Assembly (NCBI GenBank): GCA_963170055.1
Contig: CAUJGJ010000189.1
Span: 1,043,201-1,078,200 of the forward strand
Direction of reading: 5' to 3'
Length of the DNA: 35,000 bases
Origin: Halisarca cf. caerulea
Taxonomy: Eukaryota; Porifera; Demospongiae; Chondrillida; Halisarcidae
The translations under genes and the position numbers were made by a program. The notes below the pieces were generated by a model. The model had not been told where the DNA came from and searched no databases. It worked only from the letters and a program-made list of their open reading frames with translations. Position 1 is the first letter of the stretch; each line of letters begins with the position of its first letter. Below, in pieces: positions 15,943-30,106 of this stretch.

Positions 15943-17668
15943 ATCATACTAGGGGTCACAATGTAAAATGCATTGCCATTGGAAACATCCGAAAATGCTG
16001 TTTTAGATGAAAGTCAGTAAGGGTGAATCTAATGGTGGTAACCCTTTTTTGATTAGTCGAAGTATTACCAAGTTATGCGTAAAAATCAATCAAAATTGTG
16101 GTGCAACGCACACGAGAAGATAACTTTCCACCAATGTGGAGTTAAAAGGAATGGATCCAAAATTGTATCAGATACTCACTGCTTTCATAATCAACTAGGA
16201 AAGGGAAAGAAAAAGTGTATTAGGACAGTTATCCTTGTAGATATTGATTCAGTAACCATGTGGTGCCAAGAATGGAATCTTCAACTCAACCTGAACAAAT
16301 GTGTATGTGTCAGACTTGGCCTAACGCACACAACAGCCCAATTACTATCAAATAAATTCAACACCAATTCCATCCAAAGAAAACCATCGTGATCTAGGAG
16401 TAATTGTCTCAGATAATCTTTCATTTTCTGCTCAATACAAATCTATGTGTAATGCTGCTTATCGATCTTTAAACTTTATTAAACGAACTCTCCATGAATC
16501 CACCTATTCACTGCTAGCATGCAAATCACTATACCTGTTGCTAGTCTGCTCTAAGATGTCATATTGTTCACAACTTTGGAGACCATGTTTGATTAAATAT
16601 ATAACTTTGGAGAATGTACAGCGACGTGCTACCGAATTCATTCTAAACGACTACACATCACATCATGAAGATAGACTCATCATTCTCAATCTATTACCCC
16701 TCATGTACTGGTATGAATTGCAAGATATCCTATTTTTCATCAAATGCCTACAATCGCCAGACCATAATGGTATAAAAATTTTCGACTTTTTCCAAGTCTC
16801 ATCATCCAACACAAGATTTGCCTCACAGCATAAACTATACTAGTAAAGTATAGAAGATCATCTAAGGCTCGTCACTTCTATTTCATCAGAATTGCACACC
16901 TATGGAATGCCCTACCATATGTCAATTTCCAATTACCACTACACGCTATCAAGACTCAACTATAATGATCGACTTTTTCAGGAACCACTTTATAACCAAT
17001 TTCAATTCAGCCTCATGCATCAATTGAATGCATGTTCATTTCACTTTGTCTGTCCTTGTTGTAACTGTCACTTGTCTTGATTTGTGCGTTTGTAACTCCT
17101 CTCACACTAATAAAAATCATATGGTAACCCCACTTCAATTAATTAACTTACATAATTTTAGTATTTACAATGAGCACACAAGTTAAACATACATTTTCAT
17201 TTCATGTGGCCAGTTTCCCCGTTTCTTACACCTTATCCTTACACTCACACTCATACGCCATCTTTTTCTCCACCAGTCAACCCGTTATTGCTACACCAGC
17301 CCATGTTAGACCACCAGTCACAGTTCTGTGACTGTAAAGTATAATAAAAATGTGTCGGATGGGGGTCATGGAAATGTCCACACTAAATGTCCTCACAAGC
17401 TCCAAACATACGCGAAACAAACATTCACGCTGTGCAAGGTTGAGCCATCCCACAGCTATCCATGGCAGAAAATTAGAGGAGATTGCCGTACTTAAACCAT
17501 CTGCGTTGCACCAAAAGTATGATTTTATGCATAACTTGGTCATACTTCAACCAATCAAATAACAGTTACCACCATTAGATTCACCGTACTGACTTTCATC
17601 AAACCATCATTTTCGGATGTTTCCGACAGCAATGATATCTTTCATTGTGACCCCTACTGATATACTAT
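15943..17668. mobile_element. Inverted-repeat element enclosing a LINE fragment
   Basis: The left arm (about 15943-16115) and right arm (about 17495-17668) are inverted copies of ~170 bp. Shared landmarks are TAGGGGTCACAATG, GGAAACATCCGAAAATG, GATGAAAGTCAGTA and GGTGAATCTAATGGTGG. The right arm reads them in reverse. Between them lies a LINE 3'-end fragment plus ~150 bp of other sequence (17350-17495). The simplest reading is a DNA transposon with long terminal inverted repeats invaded by a LINE. A target duplication is not clear. Confidence 0.65.
16236..17350 (+). pseudogene. LINE (non-LTR) reverse transcriptase 3' fragment 1
   Basis: Broken remnant of the C-terminal part of a jockey/CR1/L2-type ORF2, in several frames with stops. 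Recognisable pieces are the palm-to-thumb motif around 16236-16320 (DSVTMWCQEWNLQLNLNKC), the YCSQLWRP and NVQRRATEFILNDYT motifs (about 16560-16660) and LLPLMYWYELQDI (about 16692-16730). The 3' UTR (about 17085-17350) ends GTGACTGTAAAGTATAATAA. It lacks the endonuclease and most of the RT, so it is 5'-truncated and inactive. Confidence 0.8.
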
Positions 17669-17708
17669 ATATCTAAATTTATTCTGCATGATTACTCTAG
17701 TAACTACA

Positions 17709-18342
17709 GGATAGGCTCATCAAACTAAATCTGTTGCCCATATCCTATTGGTTGGAACTCCAGGATATATTTTATTTTTTGATCAAATGTATCCAGCAGC
17801 CCTCAGACAATCTAAATATATTTGACTGCATCACCTTTGTCACTTCTCCAACTAGTTCAGGATCCTCCCTCGAATTAAAAGTCAACTTTTGCCTTAGCAC
17901 CACAACCAGACATTTTTATTTCAATCGAGTAGTTCGCCTGTGGAATGGACTGCCACATGTAAACCCACTTGTCCCCTACACCCAATTAAAGCACAAATTA
18001 AATGTCTTTTTCTGGAATCACTTTGTACTCCATTTCAATCCCAATCATCTCTGTACGTATCCTTTTATCCGTCCCTGCTCATCCTGTCACATTAGATAAA
18101 ATTGTACTCACCCTAATACACCATAATTTAATTTCTGTACTCATATGGGCCCATAAGCATTCATTTTCATTTCATGCTTCTTTTCCCCACTGCATGAATT
18201 CTCCTGGCTTATAACCTCGCATGTTTTTAATCTCTCTTGTCTTTAGTGTCACAATACACTCATGTATAATATGTACCTTCCTTCAGACTACACCAAATTA
18301 TGGTGTTAGTCCTTCAGTCACCACCAGTGACTGTAAAGTTGC

Positions 18343-18372
<30 letters not shown>
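17709..18372 (+). pseudogene. LINE 3' fragment 2, same family, (TAA)n tail
   Basis: Begins within the same motif as fragment 1 (RLIKLNLLPISYWLELQDI), includes the VRLWNGLPHVNP thumb motif (about 17932-17970) and continues into the same 3' UTR, ending GTGACTGTAAAGTTG followed by (AAT)n at 18343-18372. It is 5'-truncated like fragment 1. The TAA tail matches tails used by several non-LTR clades. Confidence 0.8.
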
Positions 18373-18375
<3 letters not shown>

Positions 18376-18438
18376 TTCCGTTTGTGCTTGTGACTAGTAT
18401 ATTACAATCATAGTTACTGTTACACTATATATTATAAT

Positions 18439-18486
<48 letters not shown>
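18373..18486 (+). repeat. Second copy of a retroelement 3' end plus (TAA)n
   Basis: AATTTCCGTTTGTG followed by CTTGTGACTAGTATA (18373-18404) repeats at 21627-21657, in the 3' UTR of the intact element downstream. It is followed by a TAA tract (about 18440-18485). This is best read as a severely 5'-truncated earlier insertion of the same family, immediately upstream of the intact copy. Confidence 0.65.
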
Positions 18487-18487
<1 letters not shown>

Positions 18488-18510
18488 TAGACAAGATTTG
18501 ACGTGACAAG

Positions 18511-21500
18511 ATGGCGGCAGCGCCGCGCTCTCAATCATTTTCGCGGTGCTGCTCTTGTATGAAGAATGGTCGATGTGTCCGATGCGCTTGTGTGAAAAGA
18601 GGACAGATCTGTATAGATTGCTGGCCGTCAAAAATTAAGCCCAACCGATGCATGAATTCAATACATACCGCTCAAGGGTCTACGGTCAACAGCGCTCCAA
18701 TCCATCCACCGGCCGCTGTTCCACAACCTGCTATGGATCACCATTCAACGCACCAATCAACCAACGAATCCACCTACCAATTATCTATTGAATCTACTCA
18801 ACAATCAGCTAGCGAAGTTCACCAATCTTCCACCGAATCCAATCAACTACAACCCGATGCTTCCACACGCGAAATCGAGTCTCTAACTTCACTCCTCAAC
18901 ACGCGCATTAAGGTCGTGAAGCGAGTACCCCGCCTGTCAAGGGTGACTGTCGCGCGGAAACTCGCCAATGTGGTGGAACAGGTTGTTTCACGAAATGACC
19001 TGCAATCTTGGGTGAGACTGCTCTCGTTCTCTAAGAAGTGCCTTTGCACACCTGTTAGAGGGGGTAAGCGTTGGAGTCTGGCCACCCTGATCAACAAGCA
19101 GGTGTCCCAGGAATCATCTGCATCTGAGATGCCGGCCAATCGGCCCCACTGTCCCAAACCTTTCAAAAAGGACAATCACATGGACCATCTGGCCTCCAGA
19201 GTCTCCAGTAAACTGGAAGAGGGTGACTACCGGGGAGCAGTCAGGTTGGCATGCAGTGAGGACGTTATTGCGGAGCCGAGTAGGGAGACCCTACAAGCCT
19301 TCCAGGCAAAGCATCCCGCCCCGCCTCCTGACTCTAACATTTCCACTTTTGAACCATCATCATCACTTGCTTTTAACATTGATACTCAAATCATCATGAG
19401 GGTAATCTCATCTTTTCCCAAGGGCTCAGGCGGGGGTCCTGATGGCCTTCTCCCTCAACATCTAAAAGACCTCACCAGTCCATCAGCAGGTGATGGGGGC
19501 ACATCCCTATTGACAGCCCTAGTGGGGCTCATCACACTGATTCTTGAGGGTAGAACTCCCACTCCCATCCGTCCCCTCTTCTTCGGTGCAAATTTGACAG
19601 CCCTCACCAAGAAGTGTGGGGGCATCCGCCCAATTGCAGTAGGTTACACCCTGAGAAGACTTGCCTCAAAATGTGCCAGCTTACATGCTCTTGAAACCAT
19701 CCCTAATTTGCTAGCCCCCTACCAACTGGGTTTTGGAATTGCTGGGGGTATCGAGGCAGCCATCCATGCCAGTAGAGTTTACCTCAACGCCCTACCCTCT
19801 GACAAAGCCTTGGTAAAAGTGGATTTTAGAAATGCATTCAACTCCATCCGCCGGGACAAAATCCTGGGCGCTGTTGAAGATCACATCCCAGAACTGCTAC
19901 CATATGTTCAATCAGCTTACGCTTCTTCATCCATCCTGATGTGGAATGATGCTCAAGTGGTATCTGCAGAGGGAATTCAGCAGGGAGATCCTCTGGGTCC
20001 TATGCTGTTTTGCTTGGGCATTCACAACATGGTATCCAGTCTTTCATCCGAATTCAAAGCATTTTACCTGGACGATGGTACGTTAGGTGGAAGTGTTGAG
20101 GATATTGTGGCAGACTTACAGAGAATTGAGGATCAGGGAAAAGCCTTAGGACTTTTCCTGAATGTGGACAAATCTGAGGTGGTGTCTCACAGTGACTCTG
20201 CAGTTGGTCACCTTCTGTCAACATTTCCAGGCCTGCAGTACGTTCAAGCTTCACACGCCATTTTGTTGGGTTCTCCCCTGGGAAGTGAGGCACTTCAAGT
20301 CTGCTTTGAGGAACAACTTCATCAGCTAAATGTTATAGGAAAACGGCTTTGTCACCTTCAAATGCATGACGCCATCACCATCCTGCGCCACTCCTTCTCC
20401 ATCCCAAAGCTTTTGCACATCCTCCGCACCTCACCTGCTTATTCTTCACCATTCCTGGAGTCCTGGGACCATCTACTGAAGTCCACTGTTTCTAGGATCA
20501 CCAACATTGATTTCAACCATGGCAACTCGTGGCTTCAGGCAACTCTTCCCATTAAATCAGGTGGCCTTGGGTTTCGGAGTGCCTTCATCCTTGCACCATC
20601 TGCCTTCCTGGCATCTGCTGATGGAGCCTCTGACCTAATGCAGCAACTCCTTCCTATCCATCTGCAATCCACCCCATACCTCGACAGAGACTATGCCCTG
20701 GTCAGGTGGAGAAGTGCCTTGCCTGAGGACACACCTCTCCCCAATGCCACAAGCCAACAAAAATCCTGGGACCGGCCATCAGTCCAGCACTTGTTTGACA
20801 CCCTCTTGAGCCACTGTGCTGATGACATCTCTAGATCTCGGTTGCTAGGAGCAGCCTCACCTGAGTCTGGTGCATGGTTGAATGCTCTACCTGTCTCTTC
20901 CCTGGGCCTTCGCATGTCTAATGATACCGTCCGCATCGCCATTGGCCTCAGAGTAGGTGCACCCTTGTGCCTGCCCCACACCTGTGCCTGTTGTGGAAAA
21001 CCTGTGGACAATCTGGGTCTCCATGGTCTGAGCTGTCAGTCAAGCCAAGGGAGAGTTCCCCGCCATCAGATGCTGAATAACATCATCCACCGGTCTTTGG
21101 CCTCTGCCAACATCAGCAATAGGCTTGAACCATCTGGACTTTACAGAGCGGCTGGGAAACGTCCAGATGGGGTCACTCACGTTCCATGGTCTGGCGGGAA
21201 ATTCCTCGTGTGGGATGCAACATGTGTGGACACATTCTGCAGCTCCCGCAGAAGTGCAGCAGCCAAGGAGGCAGGAGGAGCTGCAGCCATTGCTGAAAGA
21301 GAGAAGGCAAGAAAGTACGAGCACCTTGACAGGTCGTACAGCTTCCAGCCAATTGCAGTGGAAACCTGTGGATCAATGGGCCCAGAGTCATTGTGTTTCC
21401 TGCATGACCTTGGCCAAAGATTGAAATCAGCCACTGGAGAGACTCAGTCCTTCAGCTATCTATTACAACGGCTTTCAGTGGCCATACAAACAGGTAATGC

Positions 21501-21558
21501 CTCTTCGATTCTGGGCACCATGGATTTCTCATCGGAGCTGCTAGATTCTATTGATTAA
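18511..21558 (+). CDS. Non-LTR retrotransposon: RT plus restriction-like endonuclease
   Basis: An intact, intronless 1015-codon ORF. The ATG follows GACAAG and is the first in a frame closed upstream. The N terminus (residues 13-47) is Cys-rich (CCSCMKNGRCVRCACVKRG, then CIDCW), a likely zinc-binding nucleic-acid module, followed by a Ser/Thr/Gln-rich stretch (50-125). RT motifs: GGGPDGLLP (~308), VDFRNAFNSI (~435), QQGDPLGP (~489) and the catalytic FYLDDG (~517-523). A CX2CX9HX3C finger (C825, C828, H838, C842) precedes a PD-(D/E)XK-like nuclease: RPDG (884-887), WDAT with Asp902, and later AEREKARKYEHL. RT + CCHC + nuclease is the R2/restriction-like-endonuclease type of non-LTR element; there is no apurinic endonuclease domain. 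The clade is not settled. The ORF is undamaged, so the copy may be young or active. Confidence 0.9.
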   Translation: MAAAPRSQSFSRCCSCMKNGRCVRCACVKRGQICIDCWPSKIKPNRCMNSIHTAQGSTVNSAPIHPPAAVPQPAMDHHSTHQSTNESTYQLSIESTQQSASEVHQSSTESNQLQPDASTREIESLTSLLNTRIKVVKRVPRLSRVTVARKLANVVEQVVSRNDLQSWVRLLSFSKKCLCTPVRGGKRWSLATLINKQVSQESSASEMPANRPHCPKPFKKDNHMDHLASRVSSKLEEGDYRGAVRLACSEDVIAEPSRETLQAFQAKHPAPPPDSNISTFEPSSSLAFNIDTQIIMRVISSFPKGSGGGPDGLLPQHLKDLTSPSAGDGGTSLLTALVGLITLILEGRTPTPIRPLFFGANLTALTKKCGGIRPIAVGYTLRRLASKCASLHALETIPNLLAPYQLGFGIAGGIEAAIHASRVYLNALPSDKALVKVDFRNAFNSIRRDKILGAVEDHIPELLPYVQSAYASSSILMWNDAQVVSAEGIQQGDPLGPMLFCLGIHNMVSSLSSEFKAFYLDDGTLGGSVEDIVADLQRIEDQGKALGLFLNVDKSEVVSHSDSAVGHLLSTFPGLQYVQASHAILLGSPLGSEALQVCFEEQLHQLNVIGKRLCHLQMHDAITILRHSFSIPKLLHILRTSPAYSSPFLESWDHLLKSTVSRITNIDFNHGNSWLQATLPIKSGGLGFRSAFILAPSAFLASADGASDLMQQLLPIHLQSTPYLDRDYALVRWRSALPEDTPLPNATSQQKSWDRPSVQHLFDTLLSHCADDISRSRLLGAASPESGAWLNALPVSSLGLRMSNDTVRIAIGLRVGAPLCLPHTCACCGKPVDNLGLHGLSCQSSQGRVPRHQMLNNIIHRSLASANISNRLEPSGLYRAAGKRPDGVTHVPWSGGKFLVWDATCVDTFCSSRRSAAAKEAGGAAAIAEREKARKYEHLDRSYSFQPIAVETCGSMGPESLCFLHDLGQRLKSATGETQSFSYLLQRLSVAIQTGNASSILGTMDFSSELLDSID

Positions 21559-21717
21559 TTAGGCCTTGTGTGTAATGATTTTTTTTTTTCATTTTGTGTT
21601 GTCTGTAATAATAATCTGTATTTAGTAATTTCCGTTTGTGTTTGTGTCTAGTATAATAGTATATTAACTATCTATGTATCAAGTGTTTAATTTTGTTGTA
21701 CATAATAATAATATTAC

Positions 21718-21770
<53 letters not shown>

Positions 21771-21771
21771 C
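21559..21771 (+). mobile_element. 3' UTR and (TAA)n tail of the RT element
   Basis: About 150 bp of T-rich 3' UTR, including the AATTTCCGTTTGTG block at 21627, is followed by (TAA)n at about 21700-21765. The tail runs directly into the splice donor of the minus-strand exon at 21772-21908. Confidence 0.7.
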
Positions 21772-21908
21772 AACTTCAAGACTCCTAACTGAGAGGCATG
21801 GCGTAACTTTCAGTGACGCTGCTTGAGGAGAAATTAATGTAGATGTAGTTGACACTGTTGTAGGACAACCCGTTGCGCCGGAATTATCCCACTTTACCCT
21901 AGACATTT
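21772..21908 (-). CDS. Candidate first coding exon of a minus-strand gene
   Basis: On the minus strand the exon lies between a good acceptor (GCTTATTTCAG, before 21908) and a perfect donor (GTAAGT, 21771-21766). An ATG at 21906 gives 45 codons ending in phase 0: MSRVKWDNSGATG, then a Ser/Thr-rich stretch and VRSLEV. No domain is recognised. Downstream exons would lie beyond the retroelement, in its intron's other half; I could not identify them. It could be a chance ORF, but paired strong splice sites and a base composition unlike the flanking TAA tract favour an exon. Confidence 0.4.
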
Positions 21909-21931
21909 CTGAAATAAGCATATATTAAGAA

Positions 21932-22130
21932 TAAACGTAACACACAACAAAATATTACATTGATTGAACAATGTAGTTTGTAATGCACTTTCTACAACAA
22001 CTAAGTCGTGTATACCTGCTACTTTTTCAGTAAACGTAACACACAACAAAATATTACATTGATTGAACAATGTAGTTTGCAATGCACTTTCTACAACAAC
22101 TAAGTCGTGTATACCTGCTACTTTTTCAGT
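21932..22130. repeat. 99-bp tandem duplication
   Basis: Two nearly identical 99-bp copies (21932-22030 and 22031-22130) with the landmarks TAAACGTAACACACAAC, TTGATTGAACAATGTAGTTT and CTGCTACTTTTTCAG. Each copy ends in a plus-strand acceptor-like CTACTTTTTCAG; on the minus strand the same place reads AGCAG|GTATAC, donor-like. The duplication lies between the minus-strand exon and the CARD gene. Confidence 0.9.
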
Positions 22131-22132
22131 CT

Positions 22133-22373
22133 CCAGCTGGACACGTGGACGTGATGGGAAAACCCCTAGCCAAAGCTACGTAGTGTCGCGTAGCCGAGAC
22201 CGCTACGGATACGTCTACGTATACGTAGCGTATATATTAGTATTCTACTTAGGTATGTGTGTGATGTTTGGCCAAATTATTTCACCTTAAATATCGAGGT
22301 ATGTGTTATATACGCCTGCGTTTGGCAACCTAAGGTTAAACGTTTTGATCTGTTTTCGTCTCTCTCTCCATAG
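22133..22373. promoter_or_regulatory. CpG-rich, self-complementary leader of the CARD gene
   Basis: Unusually CpG-rich for this window. It contains GACACGTGG (an E-box, 22140-22148) and a run of TACGTA/GCTACG words at about 22178-22235 that can fold on itself. Donor-like sites TTAG|GTATGT (22252) and CGAG|GTATGT (about 22300) precede the acceptor CTCTCTCTCCATAG (22373). A promoter plus noncoding first exon for the gene at 22385, possibly bidirectional, is inferred. Confidence 0.4.
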
Positions 22374-22384
22374 GAATCAAAGAC

Positions 22385-23706
22385 ATGTTATCCTCTCTCC
22401 CATTTAGCTTCTCTGATGTAGGGTCTGCGGTCAGGTTGATGAATCCCGTCCCTATGCATCCGATGTGTGACAGTCGTAAAAAAAGCCTAAATTCTCTCCT
22501 TCCAACCTTAGAAACTGATTTATTGGTGGAAAATTTTATTAGCAATCTTCACGTTGACGCAGAAGGATTCCTTAATGATCACGAATTGGAAGCCATTCGT
22601 TCCAGAGGAAACAACTACGAGAAAGTTAGGGAGCTATTCTCTATCTTAAAGGGAAAGGGCAACGCTGCATTCGATAGACTGTGTTCTGTGTTGGTATCTG
22701 CAGGTTATGGTCATTGGGCGAAGGAGTTGTTGGAGAGAGCTAGCCTTCCCTGTGAAGGGGTTCAAGGTAAATAATTTTAATTCAGCTTCGAAATATATGC
22801 TTATACATTTTGGTATAATTGTAACGGTTAAAATTGAAAGGGGAAATAGGTTTGAATCGTTGCTGTTAATACTGTACACGCAGTGTTTACTTACTGTACA
22901 CTGTCAACCTATAGTACTTAGTCTACATTAATTATTATAATATGCTTCTTAATACTGTAGATTCACTATCGATGCCATTGGATAAGCTTAATGCTATTCT
23001 CTCGTGCAAAAAGGAAATATTCTTACCACTGGAGAGGAAGCTACATTCTCAGTTTGTGGATCTGACTGCTGCCTTTGAAGGATATGTCTTTCAACTATCA
23101 GATTTGAAATTTCGTATTTTCAGACGCCATTGTTCAGGATTCCTCCAGGTCCAAAGGACAGGTCCATTTGCTCCACCACCCTATCTGCCAGAAGAGAAAG
23201 GAAAGTTGCTTGATATGCTAAACAAGGAGTGGAATTTCATTGATATTCGTCTTTTCGATGACCTTGTGCAGCGGTCTGATCAGCAGAGTCTCCAGCAAGA
23301 TACCATGGTATACAAGCAATCCCTTGGAGTCTTTTCCCTTCAGAAGTTATCCCAGCTGGAAAGAAGTATTCAGGAGGTAAAAGATTCTCTGGAAGGAGCT
23401 GAGGATGGTCAAATCTTGGCTGCTATCCTTTCGAAGGATCCCACACTGAAAGAAATCTTCAAGATCAAGGATTTTCTTGTAAATGATCTTCACCTGGAAG
23501 ATGCCAAATTTCTTGGATTTGATTCAGGGTGTACCGTAGTGTTCTTCAAAATCGCTTTGGGAAGCAGTGGGAATTTTCATCACCTTGGAATGGGATTGCT
23601 TGCTAGTCTCCATGTTCTGGTAGAAATTTCAGTTTGCAGAGTACTCCTTTTGGGGTTCTGGGCTATTGAAGTCTCATCTGCATCCCTTTATCCCCTTCCA
23701 AAATTG
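22385..23706 (+). CDS. CARD-containing protein (3' end unresolved)
   Basis: Exon A (22374-22766) carries the ATG at 22385 and ends in phase 1 at CAAG|GTAAAT. Exon B (22961-23706) follows TACTGTAG, completes the codon to Asp and ends in phase 0 at ATTG|GTATGT. Together they give 376 codons. Residues ~34-118 fit a CARD: amphipathic helices LETDLLVENFISNLH, LNDHELEAIRS, YEKVRELFSILKGKG, FDRLCSVLVSAGYGHWAKELL. CARDs mediate homotypic assembly in apoptosis and innate immunity, in the cytosol. Exon B is helical (PYLPEEKGKLLDMLNKEWNF; YKQSLGVFSLQKLSQLERSI) with no enzyme motif; it may be an adaptor region. After about residue 330 the sequence turns hydrophobic (LLASLHVLVEISVCRVLLLG), so it may not be coding to the end, or may be frameshifted. 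A further exon opening at 24157 is possible but unconvincing. Confidence 0.65.
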
Positions 23707-23892
23707 GTATGTTGGTATATAGATACTCTATACTTAAGAGTACCTATATATGGTATAAATCTGCATGTATAGTGGCAGACCGAGTTTAAATTTTGTGTAC
23801 CTGAATGTTTATATGACTTAGTGTATATATAAGGTTGCCACGTAAATGTGTGTGTATGTGCATGGCATATTGTGCATGTGTGTGTGTATGCA

Positions 23893-23939
<47 letters not shown>

Positions 23940-23956
23940 GTGTGTGTATGCATGTA

Positions 23957-24016
<60 letters not shown>

Positions 24017-25250
24017 CAAAGCAGGGCAGAGTATATGATATTAGGTATGCACATACATATGCCATATATATATATATATATATATATAATTTTTGCCCCA
24101 AAATCTGGTTGCCAATGGGTTGATTGCACTGTTGATGCATTATTCTGATTCTATAGAGGTGGGTTGCATGTTATAGTAAATTTGAATCTATTATTATTGG
24201 AGGTGGAATGAAGGACCTGATTGTTTATTGGCTAGGACAAAATTGTCATGAAAGAAATTACGGATATAGGTCCTGGCCATTATTGCAACAGATGTGGTAC
24301 AGTAACTGTAACAGTGGAACCTGTTTGATGTGGTCACCATTGGGACAGATTTTCCCTGGCTACCATAGAAGTCGGCTGTCTTGTGCATGTGCTTAATATA
24401 GAAGTCGCAGCAAATAGTTATGCGCTTAACAACGAATTAATGCTCTGTTTGGACGTATAGTTCGTGGGTACCACATGCATTTATAGGATTATGTGTACTC
24501 CTTGATTAGGAGAGACGTTTACCGTTCAGTAAAAACAAGACCTTCAAGTTCAAGTTCTCCTCGGCGTGAATCTATATCCAGTACTGTCTTTGTGTTGAGC
24601 GAAAACTTTTTTTTGCACATCTGGTACATAAGTTTTTCTCCCATTATCGTGGTAGAATTGGATAACTTTCAACTTTTCTTCTCTTGTATAGCTTTGTCAC
24701 TTTTGCTTTAGGCATTGTACAGTTGAGCATTAACTGTTCTGCCATTTTGATAGGCAGCCCTGATGTATACACCTAACAGTGGGTATGTACCTAATAGTGG
24801 TATGCGCTAAACAACTGGCTTCTGCAGTATTTCACACAGATGGCGGCATTAAACCAGAGTCCTCATCAATATTCATTATAGGAAAGCTATGAATATTAAT
24901 GAGATGAGGTCAAAGCAAATGACTGCTGTTACTAGGCTTTCAGCTAGATGGCGTTTTTCATACAATTCTGTGAATACATGGATATTTAGGTATTTCCAGC
25001 TGGAAATATTATATAGGATGTTGAATGCATGGACACACTCTAGGAAGTCTTAGAGTGAATGACATTATTATTGTCTTTGCAAATGGCTCTTTCTACCACC
25101 AAGCTTCCCATCCTAGAAGACTGCACACATGCAGGTTCAAATCTTTAAGTATTAGCATTAATTTATAAGTATTTTGCTTTGGAATACTTAACTGACAGTG
25201 TATATAGAACAGTATAAAATGTGCATGCCCTCTGGTACTCAATAATTAAG
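23707..25250. other. Between the CARD and coiled-coil genes
   Basis: Holds a TG microsatellite (about 23878-24012), a (TA)n run (about 24064-24088) and an open frame from 24157 to 24396 after the acceptor-like TTCTATAG; its Cys/Trp-rich translation matches nothing I know. A 20-bp imperfect hairpin lies at about 24862-24909 (CCTCATC...ATTCAT against ATGAATATTAATGAG). No other gene is supported. Confidence 0.45.
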
Positions 25251-25428
25251 GGGATGACTGTATAATCCATGCGCATGTGGAACATGTCCAGGATCTGTTA
25301 TGATAGCGCTTCCCAGTTTGCGTAGCGATAAATTGTAATTTTCGGGTGCTTACAAGTTATTAGTCACGCAGTTATCTCGTGATTCGAACTAATATTCGGG
25401 CGTATACGAATGGCAAATCCGCGTTTAG

Positions 25429-25447
25429 TGACGTTTTCTGTCGTCAC
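25429..25447. promoter_or_regulatory. Possible CRE-type palindrome upstream of the coiled-coil gene
   Basis: GTGACG (25429-25434) and CGTCAC (25442-25447) are inverted half-sites resembling CREB/ATF sites, about 220 bp before the ATG at 25661, in a CpG-richer patch (about 25280-25880). The patch probably marks a promoter. No TATA box is seen. Confidence 0.3.
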
Positions 25448-25660
25448 GGTTGCTCTGTCACATGCTTGCTTGTGACCTAACTCGATGTTTCTTCTGAATC
25501 ATAGTTTTCGGCTGGGTGCTACGTGAGGGAACAAGCTGGAAACAGTTTCTTGGTGTCAACTTTGAGCCATCGGAAATATGCAACTTTTCCATGCGGGTGA
25601 GGGAGAGATTTTGTTCCTGTCGCAAGTTACTGGAGCTTGAATGTTGGCTTTTGAGGCCCA

Positions 25661-30106
<4,446 letters not shown>

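Noticed and set aside
16236..18372. Functional LINE gene
   Set aside because: Both pieces are 5'-truncated, frameshifted and lack the endonuclease and catalytic RT core.
24157..24396. Third exon of the CARD gene
   Set aside because: Open after an acceptor-like site and in phase, but the translation looks unlike protein domains and part (from about 24311, CAGTGGAACCTG) resembles a MITE end.
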